A stretch of 8,386 bases of DNA from Gallionellaceae bacterium. GTDB taxonomy: Bacteria; Pseudomonadota; Gammaproteobacteria; Burkholderiales; Gallionellaceae. The translations under genes were made by a program, and so were the position numbers. The notes beneath the pieces are model-generated. The model was not told where the DNA came from. It did no database searches and worked only from the letters and a program-made list of their open reading frames with translations. Positions 1 to 7,013 of the stretch are shown here, piece by piece (within the stretch, counting starts at the first letter, position 1; every line of letters starts with the position of its first letter). The stretch lies in contig JAKFXW010000143.1 in the NCBI GenBank assembly GCA_021731185.1, forward strand, positions 1-8,386, read 5' to 3'.

Positions 1-1
1 A

Positions 2-61
2 ATCTATCGTGCTAATGTAGTTGGAAATGACGAACAGTTTCGCTTGTTTCAGTTCGCATAG
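2..61 (+). CDS. C-terminal end of an unidentified protein (partial at left edge)
   Basis: Only the frame starting at base 2 stays open from the window edge; it reads IYRANVVGNDEQFRLFQFA and ends at TAG 59-61. The other two plus frames meet stops within 20 bases. The residue mix looks like a genuine protein tail, but I do not recognise the family. It converges with ilvD, which ends about 100 bp away on the other strand. The 62-164 spacer holds only weak inverted repeats (GCAAT/ATTGC at 65-85, GTTTGA/TCAAAC at 93-115) and no clear terminator. Confidence 0.45.
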   Translation: MYRANVVGNDEQFRLFQFA

Positions 62-164
62 GGCGCAATGCTCGTTGGTTATTGCACCTCCTGTTTGAAT
101 TTTAACTACTCAAACATCCTACGCATGGTCACTGTACCCGCTAGGAATTTTTTTCCATTACTCG

Positions 165-1859
165 TTAGGCATCCGTCACAGCACCCAAGCTGGCACTGGA
201 AACCAGCTTGGCATATTTCGCCAGCACGCCGCGTGTGTAACGTGGTGCAGGGGGTTTCCACAGCGCACGGCGGCGCGCTAATTCGGCATCGCTGACGTTG
301 AGTTGAATGAGGCTGGCATCGGCATCGATGGTGATGGAGTCGCCCTCGTTCACCAGCGCGATTGTGCCGCCGACTGCAGCTTCGGGTGCGACATGACCGA
401 CCACAAAACCATAAGTGCCGCCAGAAAAACGACCATCGGTAATCAGCGCGACGCTGTCGCCCATACCCGCGCCCATCAGCGCCGCAGTGGGTGATAACAT
501 TTCCCGCATACCGGGGCCGCCTTTTGGACCTTCGTAGCGAATGACTAAGACTGCGCCCGGCTTTATTTTTTGTTCCAGAATGGCTTGCATGCAGTCTTCT
601 TCAGAATCAAACACCCGTGCTGGCCCAGTAAATTTAGTATGTTTAATGCCGCTGATTTTGGCGACTGAGCCTTCGGGGGCGAGATTGCCTTTAAGAATCG
701 CCAAGTGTCCCTGCGCGTAAATGGGTTTGTTAAATGGCCGTATTACATCTTGATCGGCACGCGGTTCGGTGGGCACATTTTTCAAGGTTTCGGCAAGGGT
801 CTCGCCCGTTATGGTCAGGCAATCGCCATGCAGCAGGCCATGCGCCAGCAACATTTTCATGACTTGTGGAATGCCGCCTGCGCGATGCAAATCGGTTACT
901 ACATAGCGTCCGGATGGTTTCATATCGGCAAAGACGGGCACGCGCGAACGCATCGCCTCAAAATCATCAATCGTCAAATCAACTTGCATGGCATGCGCAA
1001 TCGCCAGCAAATGCAGGATGGCATTGGTTGATCCACCCACTGCGATGACGACAGCAATCGCATTTTCAAAGGCTTTTTTGGTGAGAATATGTTCAGGTAA
1101 AATTTGTTTACGTACCGCATTGACTAAAACCTCGGCGGAACGCGCGGCACTGTCTGCTTTTTCAGCATCTTCCGCAGCCATGGTGGAGGAGTAAGGCAAG
1201 CTCATGCCCATCGCCTCAAACACTGAAGACATGGTGTTAGCGGTGAACATGCCGCCGCAGGAACCCACGCCGGGGCAGGCTTTGCGCTCTACAGCAAGTA
1301 ATTGCTGTGCATCAATGCGATGTGCGGCAAATTCGCCGACCGCTTCAAAGCTGCTGACGATAGTTAAATCTTTACCATTCAAATGACCGGGTTTGATCGT
1401 GCCGCCATATACAAAAATGGCCGGAATATTCAGCCGCGCAAAGGCAATCATCGCGCCTGGCATATTTTTATCGCAGCCTCCTACCGCCAGAATTCCATCC
1501 AGACTCTGCCCGCGACACACCGTCTCAATTGAATCCGCGATTACCTCGCGGCTGACCAGCGAACATTTCATGCCCTCGGTACCCATTGAAATGCCATCCG
1601 AGATTGTGATTGTGCCAAACGTTTGCGGCATTGCTCCGGCTGCCTTGGCCGCTGCTTCCGCGCGTGCGGTCAAGCCACCCAAGCCGGCGTTACATGGCGT
1701 AATGGTGCTATGTGCATTCGCAATGCCAATCACTGGTTTATCAAAATCACCATCGGTAAAACCCACCGCGCGCAACATGGCGCGATTGGGAGAACGTTGC
1801 GCCCCTTGGGTGATGGCTTTGCTTTTTAAATTGGCCTGATTTGTTGGATAATTGGGCAT
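165..1859 (-). CDS. ilvD: dihydroxy-acid dehydratase
   Basis: This cytoplasmic iron-sulfur enzyme dehydrates 2,3-dihydroxy-isovalerate and 2,3-dihydroxy-3-methylvalerate to the 2-keto acids, the third common step of valine and isoleucine synthesis. The 564-residue length is normal for the IlvD/Edd family. Three conserved cysteines expected to hold the cluster are visible: C56 in ITPCN, C128 in CDKNMPG and C200 in GVGSCGGMFTANTM. PSGRYVVTDLHRAGGIP and DGRFSGG, both family signatures, follow in the C-terminal half. I start at ATG 1857-1859 (MPNYPTNQ) because TAAGGAAAG lies just upstream on the minus strand; an in-frame ATG 54 bp earlier lacks such a site and adds 18 residues without family character. 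The gene stands alone, divergent from ftsK. No leader peptide or attenuator is evident upstream. Whether the cluster is 2Fe-2S or 4Fe-4S cannot be read here. Confidence 0.97.
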   Translation of the reverse strand: MPNYPTNQANLKSKAITQGAQRSPNRAMLRAVGFTDGDFDKPVIGIANAHSTITPCNAGLGGLTARAEAAAKAAGAMPQTFGTITISDGISMGTEGMKCSLVSREVIADSIETVCRGQSLDGILAVGGCDKNMPGAMIAFARLNIPAIFVYGGTIKPGHLNGKDLTIVSSFEAVGEFAAHRIDAQQLLAVERKACPGVGSCGGMFTANTMSSVFEAMGMSLPYSSTMAAEDAEKADSAARSAEVLVNAVRKQILPEHILTKKAFENAIAVVIAVGGSTNAILHLLAIAHAMQVDLTIDDFEAMRSRVPVFADMKPSGRYVVTDLHRAGGIPQVMKMLLAHGLLHGDCLTITGETLAETLKNVPTEPRADQDVIRPFNKPIYAQGHLAILKGNLAPEGSVAKISGIKHTKFTGPARVFDSEEDCMQAILEQKIKPGAVLVIRYEGPKGGPGMREMLSPTAALMGAGMGDSVALITDGRFSGGTYGFVVGHVAPEAAVGGTIALVNEGDSITIDADASLIQLNVSDAELARRRALWKPPAPRYTRGVLAKYAKLVSSASLGAVTDA

Positions 1860-1907
1860 AACTTTCCTTATTGAATTAACTTTGTTGAATGAATGGTAAG
1901 ACCAGAG

Positions 1908-1925
1908 CCCCACAAGGGGACAATG
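1908..1925. repeat. 18-bp intergenic direct repeat, copy 1
   Basis: CCCCACAAGGGGACAATG matches 2006-2023 at 16 of 18 positions in the same orientation, 98 bp away. The left part is itself an inverted repeat, CCCC-acaa-GGGG. It could be a protein binding site or a diverged small duplication. No named operator fits that I know of. Confidence 0.6.
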
Positions 1926-2005
1926 AAAACTTTACAGCACGGCAGACTGCAAATGGTAGCAGAAATCATATTATTCGCACGTCCTGTTAATTAAATGCAC
2001 GCTGA

Positions 2006-2023
2006 TCCCACAGGGGGACAATG
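2006..2023. repeat. 18-bp intergenic direct repeat, copy 2
   Basis: TCCCACAGGGGGACAATG is the second copy of the motif at 1908-1925. The two differences lie in the palindromic half; GGGGACAATG is identical in both. It sits 65 bp before the ftsK start codon. Confidence 0.6.
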
Positions 2024-2087
2024 CCCGAAGCGAAATTCCCCCGCTTGATGTTATGATTAGCACCACAATCAATTTGTGGAATTAAGA

Positions 2088-4388
2088 ATGTCATTGAGCA
2101 GAATCCCTGGAAGATCCCCCCCGACCCCTCGCTCCGCTCTCCCCGAACGTCTGGTTGCCCTGTTGCGTGAATCGCGCTGGATTTTTCTAGTGGCGGTGGC
2201 AGCTTATTTGATGTTAATTTTGTCTGGCTATGACCGCGATGATCCAGCCTGGTCGCACAGTGCTAAGGTAGGCTTGACGCTTAATCCGGGCGGGATGCTG
2301 GGGGCTTGGTTATCAGATATTTTATTGTATCTTTTCGGTATGTCGGCGTGGTGGTGGGTAGCATTTTTGTTGCAGCGGGTATGGTCGGGGTATCACCAGC
2401 TTGCAATAAATAGCGTGTTTGATCGCCGCGCCTGGTGGTTGGCATTGCTGGGTTTCGTGGTGTTACTGTTGGCCAGCAGCGCGTTGGAAGCGTTGCGTTT
2501 ACACAGTTTGAAAGCTGCGCTGCCGCTGGTGCCAGGCGGGGTGCTAGGGCTTGTGTTGAGTGATGCGCTGGCGCGGATTTTAGGTTTTATGGGGGCGACT
2601 TTATTTTTGCTGGCGTTGATGGCAGCGGGGTTTAGCATATTCAGTGGCTTGTCATGGGTACGATTCACTGATCGTACGGGTGCTGTGGTTGAAGAATTTT
2701 ATTGGTGGGTGATCAATCGTTGGCAGATTTGGCAGGATAAACGCATCGGCGCGCGCGCAGTAGACGAGCGCATTGTGGTAGTCGGTGAAGAGAAAAAACG
2801 TGTGGAAGAGCATCAGCCCATCCATATCGAGCAGCCGTTGATGGAGGTGGAACAATCAAAACGTGTGGCCGCAGAAATGCAAGCACCCCTGTTTGCCGAG
2901 TTGCCCGACTCGGCCTTGCCACATCTGCATTTGCTGGATCAACCTGCGCACGAAGTGGAAACATTATCCTCTGATACCTTGTCGTTCACTTCACGTTTGA
3001 TTGAGCGCAAGTTGAAGGATTTTGGTGTCGATGTGGTCGTGGTGGCGGCCTATCCGGGGCCAGTCATCACGCGCTATGAAATTGAACCGGCAGTGGGAGT
3101 GAAGGGCAGCCAGATTACTAATTTGGTGCGCGATTTAGCGCGCGCGCTGTCAGTGGTCAGCATTCGTTTGGTCGAGACTATTCCGGGCAAGGCATATATG
3201 GCGCTGGAATTGCCGAATCCCAAAAGACAGATTGTACGATTGTCGGAAATTCTCGGCTCGCAGGCTTATGCAGATATGAATTCGCCGCTGACCATGGCCA
3301 TGGGCAAGGATATTTCGGGTAAGCCGGTGGTGGCAGATTTAGGAAAAATGCCGCATGTGTTGGTGGCGGGCACGACTGGTTCGGGCAAATCGGTGGCGAT
3401 CAACGCGATGATTTTGAGCCTGCTATACAAGGCCACGCCCAAGGAAGTGCGCCTGTTGCTGATTGATCCAAAAATGCTGGAGCTGTCGGTATATGATGAC
3501 ATTCCGCATCTGCTCGCACCCGTGGTGACAGACATGCGCCAGGCGGCCGCTGCGCTGAATTGGTGTGTGCAGGAAATGGACAAACGCTATCGTTTAATGG
3601 CAACACTTGGCGTGCGAAATATCGCAGGCTATAACCAAAAAATTCGTGAAGGCATTAAATCTAAAAAGCCGTTAACCAACCCGTTTACTTTAACTCCCGA
3701 GCATCCCGAGGCATTGGAAGAACTGCCGTTCATAGTTGTTTTTGTCGATGAGCTGGCGGATTTAATGATGGTAGTAGGCAAAAAAATAGAGATACTCATT
3801 GCGCGACTGGCACAAAAAGCGCGCGCCTCCGGTGTGCATCTGGTGCTGGCCACACAACGTCCGTCGGTGGATGTGATAACCGGATTGATTAAAGCCAATG
3901 TGCCCACGCGCGTGGCATTTCAAGTGTCCAGCAAAATTGATTCACGCACCATACTCGATCAAATGGGCGCGGAGGCCCTGCTAGGACAAGGCGATATGCT
4001 TTATCTGCCGCCCGGTAGCGGCTATCCGCAGCGGGTGCATGGTGCATTTGTGTCCGATCAGGAAGTGCATCGTGTCGCGCAATATTTAAAATCATTAGGT
4101 GCGCCGCAGTATGTCGCAGGGGTGTTGGATACACCTGAAGAAAGTCTGGAGAATGGTACGGGCGAAGATGCGAGTGGCGAAGATGGCGAAGCCGATGCAC
4201 TGTATGACCAAGCCGTGGAAATCGTCGTTAAATCTCGGCGCGCATCCATCTCGCTGGTGCAGCGCCAACTCCGCATAGGCTATAACCGCGCCGCTCGGCT
4301 GGTCGAGCAAATGGAAAAATCCGGCGTGGTCAGTGCCATGCAGAGTAACGGTAATCGTGAAGTGATTGCCCCTGCACGGCCGGAGTGA
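2088..4388 (+). CDS. ftsK: DNA translocase FtsK (short-linker form)
   Basis: FtsK is a septum-anchored hexameric ATPase that pumps double-stranded DNA and helps resolve and segregate chromosomes at division. At 766 residues it is near SpoIIIE size and much shorter than the E. coli protein, which has a long linker. Four hydrophobic segments are visible at about 31-48, 66-95, 116-132 and 160-187. A charged linker follows, then the alpha domain (about 280-390). The motor has Walker A GTTGSGKS at 428-435 and Walker B FVDEL with D554-E555. The C-terminal gamma winged-helix domain, which reads the KOPS polarity sequences, starts near 703 and contains RQLRIGYNRAARL. I choose ATG 2088 over an in-frame GTG 12 bp upstream because GGA at 2078-2080 is well spaced for the ATG. 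lolA follows after 147 bp. Confidence 0.97.
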   Translation: MSLSRIPGRSPPTPRSALPERLVALLRESRWIFLVAVAAYLMLILSGYDRDDPAWSHSAKVGLTLNPGGMLGAWLSDILLYLFGMSAWWWVAFLLQRVWSGYHQLAINSVFDRRAWWLALLGFVVLLLASSALEALRLHSLKAALPLVPGGVLGLVLSDALARILGFMGATLFLLALMAAGFSIFSGLSWVRFTDRTGAVVEEFYWWVINRWQIWQDKRIGARAVDERIVVVGEEKKRVEEHQPIHIEQPLMEVEQSKRVAAEMQAPLFAELPDSALPHLHLLDQPAHEVETLSSDTLSFTSRLIERKLKDFGVDVVVVAAYPGPVITRYEIEPAVGVKGSQITNLVRDLARALSVVSIRLVETIPGKAYMALELPNPKRQIVRLSEILGSQAYADMNSPLTMAMGKDISGKPVVADLGKMPHVLVAGTTGSGKSVAINAMILSLLYKATPKEVRLLLIDPKMLELSVYDDIPHLLAPVVTDMRQAAAALNWCVQEMDKRYRLMATLGVRNIAGYNQKIREGIKSKKPLTNPFTLTPEHPEALEELPFIVVFVDELADLMMVVGKKIEILIARLAQKARASGVHLVLATQRPSVDVITGLIKANVPTRVAFQVSSKIDSRTILDQMGAEALLGQGDMLYLPPGSGYPQRVHGAFVSDQEVHRVAQYLKSLGAPQYVAGVLDTPEESLENGTGEDASGEDGEADALYDQAVEIVVKSRRASISLVQRQLRIGYNRAARLVEQMEKSGVVSAMQSNGNREVIAPARPE

Positions 4389-4424
4389 GTTTGGGTTGAA
4401 CGACGAGATGCCCATCGCTATCGT

Positions 4425-4440
4425 TGATTCATAGGAATCA
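4425..4440. repeat. 16-bp perfect inverted repeat after ftsK
   Basis: TGATTC-atag-GAATCA forms a 6-bp stem with a 4-nt loop, 36 bp after the ftsK stop. There is no T-run after it, so it is not an obvious intrinsic terminator. A second, imperfect GC-rich hairpin lies at 4473-4497 (CTCCC against GGGAG, with wobbles), followed by A residues rather than T. Either might be an mRNA processing or stability element between ftsK and lolA. Confidence 0.35.
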
Positions 4441-4535
4441 CATTGCCCCACTCATACTATGCAATTGAATCCCTCCCTGCCTCATCTGGTCGGGGAGAAA
4501 AGTTAACAGCACAGCATCATTTTCAGGAACAGACT

Positions 4536-5150
4536 ATGTATAAATATTTTGCATTATTCATTTTCATTTTTCCATTCACCGCCCACGCCAGTGCCATCGA
4601 AAAATTAAAAACCTTTATTGCTTCCACCCATTCCGCGCAGGCTGAATTTACGCAAGAGGTGCAGGATAAAAAAGGTAAGCGTATCCAGTCTGCTTCCGGC
4701 TCGATGCAGTTTGTACGCCCCGGAAAATTCCGTTGGGAATATCGCAAGCCATACGAACAGGTCATCGTGGGAGATGGCGTGAAATTTTGGTTGCATGATG
4801 TCGAGTTGAATCAAGTCACCGTTAAAAAAATGGATGCTGCGCTGGGCAGCAGTCCTGCCGCCTTGTTGTCCGGCAGCAATGAAATCGAGCGCGGCTTTGT
4901 GCTGAAAGATACGGGGGTGCGCGATGATTTGGATTGGCTGCAAGCCTTGCCACGCACGCAGGACACGGGCTTTGAAAAAATCCTCATGGCGTTTAATGCA
5001 CAATCTGAATTGGTGGCGATGCAGTTGCACGATGCTTTGGGTAATAAAACGGTGCTAAAGTTTTCAAAATTAAAACGTAACCCAAAACTGTCACCGCAAC
5101 TCTTCAAATTTGTGCCGCCCAAAGGCGCGGATGTGTTGGGCGACGAGTAG
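4536..5150 (+). CDS. lolA: outer-membrane lipoprotein carrier protein LolA
   Basis: LolA is the periplasmic chaperone that takes lipoproteins released by LolCDE across the periplasm to the outer membrane receptor LolB. The 204-residue product starts with a signal peptide (K3, hydrophobic 4-14, cleavage expected after A18 in TAHA-S). The mature part has the family pattern: AEFTQEVQDKKGK, the RPGKFRWEYRKPYEQ strand block, then KFWLHDVELNQVTVKKM and a C-terminal strand region ending LFKFVPPKGAD. ATG 4536 is chosen because AGGA at 4525-4528 is 7 nt upstream and the signal peptide begins there; an in-frame TTG at 4443 would add 31 residues ahead of it. The gene follows ftsK in the same direction, as in many proteobacteria, where rarA usually comes next. 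Here 2.65 kb of accessory DNA intervenes. Confidence 0.95.
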   Translation: MYKYFALFIFIFPFTAHASAIEKLKTFIASTHSAQAEFTQEVQDKKGKRIQSASGSMQFVRPGKFRWEYRKPYEQVIVGDGVKFWLHDVELNQVTVKKMDAALGSSPAALLSGSNEIERGFVLKDTGVRDDLDWLQALPRTQDTGFEKILMAFNAQSELVAMQLHDALGNKTVLKFSKLKRNPKLSPQLFKFVPPKGADVLGDE

Positions 5151-5163
5151 TGTGTTCTACACA
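5151..5163. repeat. small inverted repeat just after lolA
   Basis: TGTGT-tct-ACACA starts at the base after the lolA stop codon. A second perfect palindrome, AAGTT-a-AACTT, is at 5191-5201 and is followed by T6 at 5210-5215. These could be operator half-sites left from the antitoxin gene's promoter, a weak terminator for lolA, or part of an RNA ahead of the reverse transcriptase. No convincing -35/-10 pair is visible between 5151 and 5240. Confidence 0.3.
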
Positions 5164-5241
5164 TAAAACTACCTCGCGTTGCATCACATAAAGTTAAACT
5201 TGGCATGACTTTTTTATTTGAAGCGTAAAAACGCACATCTA

Positions 5242-5391
5242 CAGTTAAGCTACCAATCGGTGCTTGCTGCAGTGCTGAACATTAGCCTATCGACCGTGCG
5301 TAAATGGGAAATCTGCGAGAAGCATCCGAGCGGGCCGTCACTGAAGTTGCTCAATCTTTTGGAGCACAAAGGGCTGGAAGCAGTGCTTTAA
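5242..5391 (+). pseudogene. C-terminal relic of an XRE/HigA-type antitoxin
   Basis: This frame gives 49 codons and a TAA at 5389-5391. It contains a recognisable Cro/C1 helix-turn-helix end: QLSYQSVLAAVLNISLSTV, then RKWE, then HPSGPSLKLLNLLEHKGLEAVL. The pattern of LSQ..fA..LN.S..TV..WE followed by PSGPALKLL is typical of HigA-like antitoxins and related regulators of RelE/HigB toxins. The frame is open back to a TGA at 5206-5208 but has no ATG, and the first ~45 residues and the toxin gene expected for such a locus are absent. I read it as a truncated gene whose 5' part was lost, perhaps when this region was rearranged. It could still be translated from a weak TTG (5218), giving a headless DNA-binding peptide. 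Its stop lies 3 nt before the ribosome binding site of the reverse transcriptase gene. Confidence 0.72.
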
Positions 5392-5394
5392 AGT

Positions 5395-5400
5395 GGAGGA
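5395..5400 (+). promoter_or_regulatory. strong ribosome binding site deciding the RT start
   Basis: GGAGGA lies 8 nt before ATG 5409 and only 3 nt before ATG 5404. The latter opens a two-codon frame (ATG CCA TGA), so 5409 is the productive start. The site lies directly after the antitoxin relic's stop codon, a spacing that would allow translational coupling. Confidence 0.75.
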
Positions 5401-5408
5401 TAAATGCC

Positions 5409-6929
5409 ATGAAAACTAGCAAATTAGCGTACCAACAATCCGAACGCTCACTTCTTCAGATGACCGCAGCGCAGGCTCGCGCGTTCCTGCTGAAGCCTGA
5501 GAGCTATTGTGGCATCGACTTGTCGATTTATTTCACGTTCGCACGGGTGCTTTCGGGCATCTCGAAGGAATTGTCTGGTAAAGCGCTAGCCACCATGTCA
5601 TCGAAACCTCGCGAACACGAGGGCGTAAATTATGCGATGCTTTCAAACAAGGATGGGCGTCACGCTTGGCGACCCCTTCAACTAATTCATCCTGCCCTTT
5701 ACGTTTCCCTCGTTCATAAGCTCACCGAGACAAATCACTGGAAAGTGATCCGTGAGCGGTTCAAAGAGTTCCAGCATCTAGCAAGCTTTAAGTGCCTGAG
5801 CATTCCACTTGAGGCAGCACCGCAACGGAAGGACAAAGCGGCGCAAATCCTTAACTGGTGGCAGGGTATCGAGCAGGGCTCAATCGAGTTGGCTCTCGAA
5901 TACAATTACGCATTCCATGCCGACATTACTGACTGTTATGCGGCAATTTATACACACTCGATTGCATGGGCTGTGCACGGCAAAGCGGAAACCAAAACCA
6001 AAGTGGCGCGAAACGACAATTCACTGATCGGAAACCTCATTGACTGGCACATTCAGGACATGCGACACGGGCAGACCAACGGGATTCCTCAGGGTTCTGT
6101 GCTAATGGACTTTATCTCCGAACTCGTGCTTGGCTACACCGATCTAGAATTGAGTGACCGGCTAAATGCCGCCGAGATAACGGAATATCGCATCCTTCGT
6201 TACCGCGACGACTATCGAATTTTCGTCAATAGCCCACAGATTGGTGAGGCAATCCTGAAGGCATTAACAGAAACTCTGATCGAGCTAGGCCTAAAGCTCA
6301 ACACATCGAAGACGACAGGAGCGCAGCTAGTTGTCAGCAACGCATTAAAGCAGGATAAGCGAGCGTGGCTGCGCAGCAGGCAGGGCGATCCAAACCTACA
6401 GAAACATCTACTTGTTATTCACGCTCATGGGCAGGATTTCCCGAACGCCGGAAGTCTGATTGTTGCGCTGACGCACTTCCATGAACGCCTGAACCAGATA
6501 AAACGGATAGATAATCCCCTCGTGTTGGTCAGCATTGCAACTGACATTGCATACAATAGCCCGAAGGTGTTCCCAGTGTGTGCCGCAATCATCAGTAAGC
6601 TGCTCAGCGTCCTCGCCACCAAGCCTGAGAGAGTGGATGCAATCCGCAAGATTCACGCAAAACTGTCGCAGCTTCCAAATACAGGCCACATGGAAGTATG
6701 GCTCCAAAGAATCAGCCATTCATTCGTCCCCGACCTTGACTACAAGGAAACGTTGTGCCGTCTGGCGAAAGGCGACTCAATCGCGCTTTGGAACAATGAC
6801 TGGATTACCTCGTCGAAATTAAAAACAGCTCTCGATCCATCAAAGATTGTAAACAAAGCGAAACTGCGCTCCCTTAAGCCAGTCGTGAGACCGAAGGAAA
6901 TCAAGGTCTTCGCTTCTGAGAGGTATTGA
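5409..6929 (+). CDS. reverse transcriptase of the Abi/UG (defence-associated, DRT-like) type
   Basis: The 506-residue product is an RNA-directed DNA polymerase. Catalytic motifs are in order: motif A ADITDCYAAIYTHSI with D172, NGIPQGS at 224-230 followed by VLMDFISEL, the active-site YRDD at 265-268 (ILRYRDDYRIF), and LGLKLNTSKT near 294-302. The fingers carry NKDGRHAWRPLQLIHPALYVSLVH at about 80-104. The YTHSI motif, YRDD in place of the YADD usual in retrons, and the ~200-residue helical C-terminus (including LQKHLLVIHAHGQDFPNAGSL) fit the abortive-infection/unknown-group RTs, many of which defend against phage. There is no maturase or endonuclease domain, and no retron RNA is recognisable. 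The start is set by GGAGGA 8 nt upstream; a frame extension to 5304 merely reads across the antitoxin relic. RAYT follows 84 bp later. The exact DRT class is undecided. Motifs look intact, so it is probably functional. Confidence 0.88.
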   Translation: MKTSKLAYQQSERSLLQMTAAQARAFLLKPESYCGIDLSIYFTFARVLSGISKELSGKALATMSSKPREHEGVNYAMLSNKDGRHAWRPLQLIHPALYVSLVHKLTETNHWKVIRERFKEFQHLASFKCLSIPLEAAPQRKDKAAQILNWWQGIEQGSIELALEYNYAFHADITDCYAAIYTHSIAWAVHGKAETKTKVARNDNSLIGNLIDWHIQDMRHGQTNGIPQGSVLMDFISELVLGYTDLELSDRLNAAEITEYRILRYRDDYRIFVNSPQIGEAILKALTETLIELGLKLNTSKTTGAQLVVSNALKQDKRAWLRSRQGDPNLQKHLLVIHAHGQDFPNAGSLIVALTHFHERLNQIKRIDNPLVLVSIATDIAYNSPKVFPVCAAIISKLLSVLATKPERVDAIRKIHAKLSQLPNTGHMEVWLQRISHSFVPDLDYKETLCRLAKGDSIALWNNDWITSSKLKTALDPSKIVNKAKLRSLKPVVRPKEIKVFASERY

Positions 6930-6959
6930 GATGCGGCCACTCAACGAGAAATAAAGGTT

Positions 6960-6978
6960 CTAGGCTCGAATTGTTTTC
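6960..6978 (+). repeat. possible degenerate REP half-site before the RAYT gene
   Basis: CTAGGCTCGAATTGTTTTC resembles the start of the REP at 7535 (GTAGGGTCGAATT): TAGG and TCGAATT are shared in the same order and spacing. The second arm of the hairpin is not preserved. If real, RAYT is flanked by REPs on both sides; chance similarity is possible. Confidence 0.3.
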
Positions 6979-7013
6979 TTACCCAGTTGATGTCTTATTC
7001 GCACAAAAACGCC

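Larger units (their letters stand above)
1860..2087. promoter_or_regulatory. divergent ilvD/ftsK control region
   Basis: This 228-bp spacer separates the two divergent start codons, so it should carry both promoters. ATATTAT at 1968-1974 could serve as a -10 element for ilvD (TAATAT on the minus strand, with a poor TTTAAT at 1995-1990 as -35) or in the other direction; neither has a good -35. Two copies of an 18-bp motif bracket this AT-rich centre, at 1908-1925 and 2006-2023. The ilvD ribosome binding site (GGAAAG on the minus strand) is at about 1863-1868 and that of ftsK (GGA, 7 nt from ATG) at 2078-2080. The assignment of promoters is inference. Confidence 0.4.

Noticed and set aside
1393..1839. 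148-codon plus-strand frame inside ilvD
   Set aside because: It is a shadow of a well-conserved coding sequence on the other strand and has no protein family features.
4443..4535. TTG-initiated extension of LolA
   Set aside because: It would place 31 residues before a normal signal peptide; AGGA before ATG 4536 supports the shorter form.
5191..5215. Intrinsic terminator for lolA (AAGTT/AACTT then a T-run)
   Set aside because: The stem is 5 bp of mostly AT with a 1-nt loop and the T-run is 8 nt away, too weak to call.
5304..5408. 35-residue N-terminal extension of the reverse transcriptase
   Set aside because: It reads the antitoxin relic in another frame, and GGAGGA 8 nt before ATG 5409 fixes the start there.
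5409..6929. Retron or group II intron reverse transcriptase
   Set aside because: There is no recognisable msr/msd, the active site is YRDD, no maturase or HNH domain follows, and no intron RNA structure or split host gene is seen.
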